NCBI RefSeq assembly: GCF_000214135.1
Contig: NZ_AFIE01000022.1
Span: 1-51,167, forward strand
Origin: Acinetobacter sp. P8-3-8
GTDB lineage: Bacteria; Pseudomonadota; Gammaproteobacteria; Pseudomonadales; Moraxellaceae
Direction: 5' to 3'
DNA length: 51,167 bases
Made by a program: the position numbers and the translations under genes. Position 1 is the stretch's first letter. Every line of letters starts with the position of its first letter. Of this stretch, positions 45,218 to 51,167 are shown piece after piece. The notes under the pieces were generated by a model. That model made no database searches and was not told where the DNA came from. It saw only the letters and a list, made by a program, of their open reading frames with translations.

Positions 45218-46435
45218 TTAGTGTTCAGCCCATTCGACTGTACTTAAATCAATTCCTTCTTTGTACATATCCCAAAGAGGAGAAAGTGCACGTAATTTTT
45301 CAACGGCAGCTTTGGTGATTTCAATAACATGGTCAATGTCAGCTTCAGTTGTGTAATGACCAAAACTGAAACGGATCGAGCTGTGTGCCAATTCGTCAGA
45401 CAGACCGAGTGCACGAAGTACATAAGAAGGTTCTAATGTTGCAGAAGTACATGCTGAACCTGATGATACCGCAGCATCTTTCAATGCCATCATCAATGAT
45501 TCACCTTCAACAAAGTTAAAGCTTACATTCAGATAGTTCGCAACATTATAAACAGGGTGTCCATTGAGGAAGACTTGTTCTAAACCTTGTAAACCATTCC
45601 AAAGTTTGTCACGAAGTACACGTAAACGTGCTTGTTCAGCTTGTAAATTTTTGCCAGCAAGTTCAAATGCTTCACCCATACCAACGATTTGATGCGTTGC
45701 AAGTGTGCCTGAACGCATACCACGTTCATGACCACCACCATGCATTTGCGCTTTGATACGAACACGTGGGCTACGACGTACAAATAAAGCACCGATCCCT
45801 TTTGGACCATAAACTTTATGTGCAGAGAAGCTCATCAAGTCTACTTTCATTTTTGTTAGGTCGATTTCAACTTTACCAGCAGCTTGTGCAGCATCAACAT
45901 GGAAATACGTTTTATTGGCACGCGTCAATTCACCGATAGCAGCAACGTCAGTCACAGTACCAATTTCGTTGTTGACCATCATCAGTGAAACAAGAATCGT
46001 ATCTGGGCGTAATGCAGCTTGAACCATTTCAGGTGTAATTAGACCTGTTTGTGGTTCTGGTTCAAGATAAGTAATCTCAAAACCTTCTTCTTCTAGTTCA
46101 CGACAAGTATCTAAAATTGCTTTATGTTCAATTTTACTTGTGATGATGTGTTTGCCTTTTGATCCGTAAAATTGCGCAATACCTTTAAGCGCAAGATTAT
46201 CTGATTCTGTTGCACCAGAAGTCCATACGATTTCACGTGGGTCAGCTTTAATTAAATTTGCGACTTGCTCACGTGCATATTCAACTTTTTCTTCAGCTTG
46301 CCATCCATAAGCATGGGAGCGAGATGCTGCATTACCGAATGTACCGTCAAAGGTTAAACATTCCATCATGCGTTCTGCTACTTGAGGATCAACAGGTGTA
46401 GTTGCTGCGTAGTCAAGATAAATCGGACGTTTCAT
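45218..46435 (-). CDS. iscS: Cysteine desulfurase IscS
   Basis: PLP enzyme that takes sulfur from cysteine for cluster assembly and tRNA thiolation. The open frame reaches 46516, but I start at the ATG at 46435. This gives 405 aa, matches the family N-terminus [17 protein letters not shown], and follows the iscR stop by one base. The PLP lysine is in the [12 protein letters not shown] segment, and the persulfide-carrying Cys329 in [13 protein letters not shown]. It is the second gene of the isc operon. Confidence 0.97.
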   Translation of the reverse strand: MKRPIYLDYAATTPVDPQVAERMMECLTFDGTFGNAASRSHAYGWQAEEKVEYAREQVANLIKADPREIVWTSGATESDNLALKGIAQFYGSKGKHIITSKIEHKAILDTCRELEEEGFEITYLEPEPQTGLITPEMVQAALRPDTILVSLMMVNNEIGTVTDVAAIGELTRANKTYFHVDAAQAAGKVEIDLTKMKVDLMSFSAHKVYGPKGIGALFVRRSPRVRIKAQMHGGGHERGMRSGTLATHQIVGMGEAFELAGKNLQAEQARLRVLRDKLWNGLQGLEQVFLNGHPVYNVANYLNVSFNFVEGESLMMALKDAAVSSGSACTSATLEPSYVLRALGLSDELAHSSIRFSFGHYTTEADIDHVIEITKAAVEKLRALSPLWDMYKEGIDLSTVEWAEH

Positions 46436-46436
46436 G

Positions 46437-46910
46437 TCAAATACCTGTAACCGATAATAGGGCTGAATCAAGGGGAGCTGAATTTTGGCGAACGGCAACG
46501 GTTTGCACGTTGTCACGAGCGACTAAATCTGCAAGCGTGATGTTAGCTAGATAATCGGCAATATGGAGAGAGAGTTCTTGCCATAAATCATGAGTTAAGC
46601 ACATTGCACCATTTTGGCAGTTTCCTTTATGGTCACAACGTGTTGCATCAACTGTTTCGTTTACGGCTTCAATAATTTCTAAGACAGTAATTTCTTCAGC
46701 ACTACGCGCTAAGTGATAGCCACCATTTGCACCACGGACGCTTGAAACCAAACCATGACGCTTTAATTTTGCGAACAATTGCTCAAGGTAAGCGACTGAG
46801 ATTGTTTGGCGGGCAGCAATTTCTGCAAGCGTTATCGTTTGTTCAGCTGGCTGCAATGCTAAGTCAAGTAGTGCAGTCACTGCGTAGCGACCGCGAGTAG
46901 TTAGGCGCAT
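46437..46910 (-). CDS. iscR: Fe-S sensing repressor IscR
   Basis: Rrf2-family transcription factor that represses the isc operon when it carries a [2Fe-2S] cluster. The longest frame goes to 46973, but the family start [18 protein letters not shown] is at 46910, giving 157 aa; the region further upstream holds the promoter. The cluster ligands Cys92, Cys98, Cys104 and His107 align with E. coli IscR. A winged helix occupies the N-terminal half. Two IscR-type palindromes lie upstream, so autoregulation is expected. Confidence 0.96.
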   Translation of the reverse strand: MRLTTRGRYAVTALLDLALQPAEQTITLAEIAARQTISVAYLEQLFAKLKRHGLVSSVRGANGGYHLARSAEEITVLEIIEAVNETVDATRCDHKGNCQNGAMCLTHDLWQELSLHIADYLANITLADLVARDNVQTVAVRQNSAPLDSALLSVTGI

Positions 46911-46944
46911 GATTCGATACACATGTTTTAGACTAGATGTTCGA

Positions 46945-47012
46945 ATTTTATGAATCCTGACTAAAATAGTCAAGTATTTTTGAAGTTAATTCTGACTAAT
47001 TTAGTCAGAATT
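46945..47012 (-). promoter_or_regulatory. isc promoter with two IscR-type operators
   Basis: On the minus strand TTGACT (46968-46973), 17 bp and TAAAAT (46945-46950) form a good promoter, with a start point about 28 bp before iscR. A type 1-like IscR site (46954-46977, core GACTAAAATAGTC) covers the -35 box. A second, almost perfect 25-bp palindrome (46988-47012, core GACTAATTTAGTC) lies just upstream. This arrangement supports autorepression of the isc operon. Confidence 0.8.
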
Positions 47013-47048
47013 TGTAATTATTCATTTTATTGCAGATTCTCTTAAGAA

Positions 47049-47702
47049 TTAAGAAAAAATCTGCCATAAATTATACACGATTAACGCTATAAATAGAAAG
47101 CCTACTACGCCAAAAGCAGTATTCATTCGCGCTTGATTTTGTTTCATACGCTTAATACGGTTTTGATATTGCTTCACTTCGACCTGTAGTGTATTGATTT
47201 TAGAGCGTTGTTGGTCAATTTTTTCTAAAAGAGGGGCAATACGCTTTTTTGAAGCACGTGTTTCATTATCATCATCAGGGTGGGTTAACCAGTGCTTCCA
47301 GTCAGACAATAGCTTTGGCGCTGTTAAATGAATGACTAAATCACGAAATTGGTCTTTAAGATCAACACTACCTTCCAAACGCATTTTTTTCATACTGCGA
47401 CGGTTGGCAAATACAAAGATTTGTATTAAATCAAGTAAAGTGCTGCTTGCGGTTAAGTCCACATCTTTTTCGAAAGGATGTAAATCGAATAATATTCCAC
47501 GATCTGTAAATTGAATATAAAAATCAAAATAGGGGATGTAGCTATTCACTTTAATGGTAATTTGTTGTGCAACAAATGTTTTTGCCTGTAAGCGAACAAC
47601 ACGATCATGCTTCAATACGAAAGAATAAATTGTCTCCAATATAATCATGACAATGTTTAGCAACAAACGAGTTTGACCTTGTTTTTGTTGCGCATCATTC
47701 AT
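47049..47702 (-). CDS. Membrane-anchored protein, possibly SCP2/UbiJ-like
   Basis: A 217-aa protein. An N-terminal half (about 30-135) has alternating hydrophobic strands and the stretch KKMRLEGSVDLKDQF, which resembles the SCP2-type lipid-binding fold of UbiJ. A coiled coil follows (about 165-190, EKIDQQRSKINTLQVEVKQY), then one C-terminal membrane helix (about 197-214). The SCP2 link is tentative. It is upstream of iscR on the same strand but separated by the isc promoter. The gene-free DNA 47703-48000 shows nothing recognisable. Confidence 0.6.
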   Translation of the reverse strand: MNDAQQKQGQTRLLLNIVMIILETIYSFVLKHDRVVRLQAKTFVAQQITIKVNSYIPYFDFYIQFTDRGILFDLHPFEKDVDLTASSTLLDLIQIFVFANRRSMKKMRLEGSVDLKDQFRDLVIHLTAPKLLSDWKHWLTHPDDDNETRASKKRIAPLLEKIDQQRSKINTLQVEVKQYQNRIKRMKQNQARMNTAFGVVGFLFIALIVYNLWQIFS

Positions 47703-48000
47703 ATAAAATTCCTATAGCAAAACAGAGAGTCCGATCTCTTAAATCAAAAAAGTGAATTCATTCACAAAATTCATTTACAAAAAATATTCTCAAAAAAACA
47801 ACACTCAATTTTCTAAGATGGTTAGGAAAATATTTATCGCATAACCATTGTTGAATTGCAAAGTGTTACTTAACATTAAATAATTACTTTTGCTTTGTAG
47901 AACAGTTTAGCAAAAGGTTCAATACTTTTATTTGATATTATAGAGATATTTTCTACATAATTTGGTCATTTAAGCGATTAAATGCAGGAGTGCGGGGCAG

Positions 48001-48480
48001 ATGGAGCAAGATATGAAAAATAACAGTGTAGAACAATCAGATCAAAGTCAGGATCGAAAGGAGCAGATTTCAGCTCAACAACGAAATAAATTTCAAAAAA
48101 AATCGGCTTTAGATTTTAGAAAATATACCAAGCAAATCTGGTTGGCAGGCTTGGGTGCTTTTTCTCGCGCAGAAGAAGAAGGCAATAAATTATTTGATTC
48201 ATTGGTGAAAGTTGGTGAAGAGCTTGAATCTAAAACGGTTGAAGTCACTGATCAAACCGTGAATAAAGTCGCCGAAAAGACCAAGGAGTCTGTGACGGAT
48301 ACTAAAGATAAAGTCGAAAAAATTATCGATCAAAGTGTGAACCACTCACTTAACCGAATTGGCTTAGTGACTGCAAAAGATTTACAACATTTAGAAAACT
48401 TAATTTTACAGTTACATAGCAAGGTTGATGCACTGGTAGATGAGAATAAAAACTTACGTGAACAATTGCTAAAAAAATGA
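48001..48480 (+). CDS. Phasin family protein (PHA granule-associated type)
   Basis: Resembles PhaF/PhaI-type phasins that coat polyhydroxyalkanoate granules. It has 159 aa: a polar N-terminus, the characteristic YTKQIWLAGLGAFSRAEEEG core at about 41-60, then a long amphipathic helix (VTDQTVNKVAEKTKESV) and a C-terminal coiled coil. Start is uncertain: ATG at 48001, or ATG at 48013 with GGAG six bases before it. No pha genes are nearby, so another envelope or granule role is possible. Confidence 0.78.
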   Translation: MEQDMKNNSVEQSDQSQDRKEQISAQQRNKFQKKSALDFRKYTKQIWLAGLGAFSRAEEEGNKLFDSLVKVGEELESKTVEVTDQTVNKVAEKTKESVTDTKDKVEKIIDQSVNHSLNRIGLVTAKDLQHLENLILQLHSKVDALVDENKNLREQLLKK

Positions 48481-48550
48481 AATAATTGCTGTGAAAGTAA
48501 AAAAATCTCATTTTTTGGTCATAATTTTTGTGAAAAGCATGTTTGGAGTC

Positions 48551-48580
48551 TTGCGTTTTCCCCCAAAGCATTGCTATAAA
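48551..48580 (+). promoter_or_regulatory. Promoter of the HU gene
   Basis: TTGCGT (48551-48556), 18-bp spacer, TATAAA (48575-48580), about 65 bp before the HU start codon. Confidence 0.55.
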
Positions 48581-48645
48581 GTCGTCATGGCCTTTGATCT
48601 ACAGCCTTGGAACTTAAACAAACGATATAAGAGGACGTAATCTTC

Positions 48646-48918
48646 ATGAATAAATCAGAATTAATCGACGCGATTGCAGAGAAAGGGGGATTGTCTAAGT
48701 CTGATGCAGGTAAAGCATTAGATGCGACTATTGCTTCAATCGGTGAAGCACTTAAAACGGGTGATACAGTTACTTTAGTTGGTTTTGGTACTTTCAGTGT
48801 GAAAGACCGTGCTGCACGTACAGGGCGCAACCCGAAAACTGGTGAAGAACTACAAATTAAAGCAAGCAAAGTTCCTAGCTTTAAAGCAGGTAAAGGATTA
48901 AAAGATTCAGTAGCTTAA
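48646..48918 (+). CDS. hupB: DNA-binding protein HU
   Basis: Nucleoid-associated histone-like protein, 90 aa, the exact family size. It has the [20 protein letters not shown] start and the arm motif [18 protein letters not shown] with the intercalating proline. AGAGGA lies before the ATG. The gene has its own promoter and terminator. Placement just before ppiD parallels hupB-ppiD in E. coli, which favours hupB over hupA. Confidence 0.95.
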   Translation: MNKSELIDAIAEKGGLSKSDAGKALDATIASIGEALKTGDTVTLVGFGTFSVKDRAARTGRNPKTGEELQIKASKVPSFKAGKGLKDSVA

Positions 48919-48935
48919 TCTTTTGTTGCTATAGG

Positions 48936-48958
48936 CGCGCCCAAGTGGCGCGTTTTTT
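48936..48958 (+). terminator. Terminator after hupB
   Basis: CGCGCC (48936-48941) pairs with GGCGCG (48947-48952), followed by six T. Confidence 0.88.
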
Positions 48959-49048
48959 ATAAAAAATTGTCGAATTATAATAGATTGCTCATTCATTCAT
49001 TTCTTAATTTCAGTTAGAATCCCTACGAAATAAAATATTGGAATACTC

Positions 49049-50917
49049 ATGGAATCGTTTCGTACGCTCATAAGGGGCTGGTTTGGTAAAGTTCTCCTTG
49101 TGTTATTTTTAGCGCCATTTGCTGTCGTCGGTATCGAAGGTTATTTCAGCGGTGGGCAAAAAGAAGACGTAGCTAAAACCGTTAATGGTCAAGATATTTC
49201 GAAAAAAGATTTAGAAGCGCAAACAAAAGCGTATAAAGATCAATTACTACAACGCTTAAATGGCGATGAGTCTTTGCTCAATCAATCTTATATTCAAAAT
49301 ACTGTTCTTGATAATTTAATTGCACGTTCATTGCTTATTCAGCAAGCGGACAAGCTGGGTATTTCATTAAGCGATGCGCAAATTGAGCAAATGATCGCTC
49401 AACAACCAAGTTTTCAAGAAAATGGTAAATTTTCACAAAATTTGTATGCGAACTATTTGCGTTCAGTGGGCATGACCAATCAAACGTTGATTGCGAGTTT
49501 ACGTCAAGACCATGCTTTGAAAATGTTGATGACAACATTTACTGATTATGCATTGGTAAGCAAAACCGATATTCAGCAGATTGCAAACTTACAAACAGAA
49601 CAGCGTGAATTATTTCTATCAAGTGTGAAACTTGATGAATATAAAGCTGGTGTTAAAGTAACGAATCAGGAAATTACTGATTACTACAACAAACATCAAA
49701 ATAAATTCAAGCAAGTTGCTTCTGTTGATGTTGATTATGTTGTTTTAAGTCCTGCGACTTTGACTCAACCGAATACGGCCGTATCTGATGCAGAATTAAA
49801 ACAAGCGTATGAGCAGTTTGTAGAAAAACAAAACAAAGATGCTAAACGTGATGTTAAACATATTTTGATCACTTTGGATAATCGCACACCTGAGCAAGCT
49901 GAAAAAATTGCCAATGATGTCTATGCGAAAATTCAAGCTGGAACTTCATTTGCAGACGCAGCAGCACAATATTCAGAAGATCCAGATTCTAAAGCCAAAG
50001 GTGGCGCACTTGCAGCATATGCACCAGGCGTATTTGGTACGGATTTTGACAATGCAGTTTTGACCACTGCAAATGGGCAAGTGTCTAAACCTGTAAAAAC
50101 ACAGTTTGGTTATCATTTACTAGAAGTACAAACAGTTGCAGGTGCAATACCGTCATTTGAAGCTAAAAAGGCTGAATTAACGGCTGAAGTATTGAAAAGC
50201 AAATCTGCAAATTATTTCGCAGATACGGTGAATACTTTAAATGAACAAGTAGTGAGTGGCGACAGCTTAGATGTAATTCCTGAAGCGATTAAAACGGTGA
50301 AAGTTGAATCTGCAAATGGTGTAACTTTAGGAACAACCAATCCTGTATTTGCTGACCCTGCAGTTAAATCTAAATTGTTTAGTGAAGATGTGAAAGCGGG
50401 TAATCAAACTGCGTCAAGTAACATTCAAACTGCAAATGGTGATACTGTTTGGATTAAAGTACGCAAGTATCATGCAGCAGGCGTTCAGCCTTTGGCACAA
50501 GCAACTGCACAGGTTAAAGCGCAACTTATTGAGCAAAAAGCGTTTGATGCTGCACATGCGAAACTGAATGCAATGTTGGCAGACTTCAAAAAACTTCCTG
50601 CGCAAGATGTGACGAAGAAATATCAATACAACTTCGTACATGCAGGCACTTTTACACGTTCGCAAGGTTTGAAACGTCAAATTGAACGTGCTGCATTCAG
50701 CCAGCCTACACCTAAAGCAGGTATGTGGTCTGTGACGACTGCTAAACTACCTGATGAATTGGTTGTAGTTGCGGTATCAAATGTGAAGCAAACACCTCTT
50801 GATGCGTTGAGTCCTGCTGAAGTTGAACAATTGACTCAGATGTATCAAAAATTTCGTGGTGATCAAATGCTTGATGATTACTCTCGTTATTTAAAATCAC
50901 ATGCAAAAATTAAATAA
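49049..50917 (+). CDS. ppiD: Periplasmic folding chaperone / peptidyl-prolyl isomerase PpiD
   Basis: Inner-membrane-anchored chaperone near the Sec translocon that helps newly exported proteins. It has 622 aa. An N-terminal membrane anchor lies at about 13-32 (GKVLLVLFLAPFAVVGIEG), a SurA-like N domain at about 35-180, a parvulin PPIC domain at about 265-360 (RDVKHILITLDNRTP ... FGYHLLEV), and a long C-terminal region. Directly after hupB, as in E. coli. It has its own terminator. Confidence 0.95.
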   Translation: MESFRTLIRGWFGKVLLVLFLAPFAVVGIEGYFSGGQKEDVAKTVNGQDISKKDLEAQTKAYKDQLLQRLNGDESLLNQSYIQNTVLDNLIARSLLIQQADKLGISLSDAQIEQMIAQQPSFQENGKFSQNLYANYLRSVGMTNQTLIASLRQDHALKMLMTTFTDYALVSKTDIQQIANLQTEQRELFLSSVKLDEYKAGVKVTNQEITDYYNKHQNKFKQVASVDVDYVVLSPATLTQPNTAVSDAELKQAYEQFVEKQNKDAKRDVKHILITLDNRTPEQAEKIANDVYAKIQAGTSFADAAAQYSEDPDSKAKGGALAAYAPGVFGTDFDNAVLTTANGQVSKPVKTQFGYHLLEVQTVAGAIPSFEAKKAELTAEVLKSKSANYFADTVNTLNEQVVSGDSLDVIPEAIKTVKVESANGVTLGTTNPVFADPAVKSKLFSEDVKAGNQTASSNIQTANGDTVWIKVRKYHAAGVQPLAQATAQVKAQLIEQKAFDAAHAKLNAMLADFKKLPAQDVTKKYQYNFVHAGTFTRSQGLKRQIERAAFSQPTPKAGMWSVTTAKLPDELVVVAVSNVKQTPLDALSPAEVEQLTQMYQKFRGDQMLDDYSRYLKSHAKIK

Positions 50918-50962
50918 TTTTGCATTTAATTCGAGTTTGGAAATAAATTAATTTTATTTCAC

Positions 50963-51000
50963 AAAACGCCCAATGAATTTCATTGGGCGTTTTGTTTTTT
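50963..51000 (+). terminator. Terminator after ppiD
   Basis: A 13-bp perfect stem (50963-50975 with 50981-50993), 5-nt loop and T-rich tail. Confidence 0.92.
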
Positions 51001-51070
51001 AAATGCTTTTAGAAAATTAAAGATTCTAATTTCTTAGATTTTTAGAAAATTCGAGTTGTGATTACAATGG

Positions 51071-51167
51071 GAGTTCCCTCTCCTTTATAAAGGATGAGCG
51101 TTATTACGCGCAAGAGGGAGAGGATTTATATGATAAATCTCCCTCATCCTAACCTTCTCCCAGAGGG
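51071..51167. repeat. Partial intergenic repeat with nested inverted repeats, cut by the window edge
   Basis: CCTCTCC (51077-51083) pairs with GGAGAGG (51117-51123), and AGGATGAG (51091-51098) pairs with CTCATCCT (51143-51150), so the dyads interlock. The G/C-rich, purine/pyrimidine-skewed sequence differs sharply from the surrounding AT-rich spacer and resembles short palindromic intergenic repeats. The right end lies outside the window. Confidence 0.5.

Overview
The window is a 51 kb stretch of AT-rich gammaproteobacterial chromosome that I assign to Acinetobacter. The assignment is an inference from gene order and protein style: an aroQ-accB-accC run, ffs close to recX-recA, a complete iscRSUA-hscBA-fdx operon, many long intergenic regions, and intergenic repeats of the sort common in that genus. 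Most genes are ordinary core genes; no prophage, transposase gene, tRNA, rRNA or CRISPR array was seen.

Layout. 1-4.1 kb: a 683-residue protein of unknown function, then a PIF1-like helicase. 4.1-4.4 kb: a 341-bp MITE-like element with inverted ends and an 8-bp target duplication. 4.5-6.7 kb: the most interesting part. A RelA/SpoT-type alarmone synthetase gene sits between two 92-bp direct repeats (one mismatch), and each repeat carries a terminator followed by an extended -10 promoter. The arrangement looks like a cargo gene inserted between a 63-residue small protein gene and a CHMI-like tautomerase gene. 6.8-9.4 kb: thiM, a zinc-ribbon protein and a small unknown gene, all on the minus strand. 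9.4-10.4 kb: non-coding, with decayed ORF traces and a second MITE (312 bp). 10.4-17 kb: pepN, then a cobalamin salvage operon (2H phosphoesterase, cobU, cobT, cobC, cobS). 17-21 kb: an amidase, a MASE1-GGDEF diguanylate cyclase and a small secreted protein. 21-25.4 kb: accC, accB and aroQ, a 1.1-kb gene-free gap, and cpoB. 25.7-28 kb: 4.5S RNA, recX, recA. 28-31 kb: hslR, a YrfG-like HAD phosphatase, cysQ, a histidine phosphatase. 31-35.4 kb: rpsT, an atypical SDR, rraA, a tandem GST-fold protein, a DyP peroxidase and a small unknown. 35.5-41.4 kb: mfd, a HIT protein and a class III adenylate cyclase. 41.4-47 kb: the isc operon, with an IscR-type promoter containing two palindromes. 47-51 kb: a membrane-anchored possibly SCP2-like protein, a phasin, an HU protein, ppiD, and a partial intergenic repeat at the right edge.

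How the genes work together. The cob genes give lower-ligand activation and assembly of cobalamin from salvaged cobinamide. The isc operon is a full iron-sulfur assembly line with its own repressor. AccB and AccC are half of acetyl-CoA carboxylase. RecA and RecX act as recombinase and modulator, and Mfd couples repair to transcription. Two second-messenger enzymes (c-di-GMP, cAMP) and the putative alarmone synthetase make three nucleotide-signal producers in one window. Several start codons were moved inward from the longest reading frame (IscR, IscS, CobS, S20, the 87-residue protein) on family length, overlap or ribosome-binding-site evidence.
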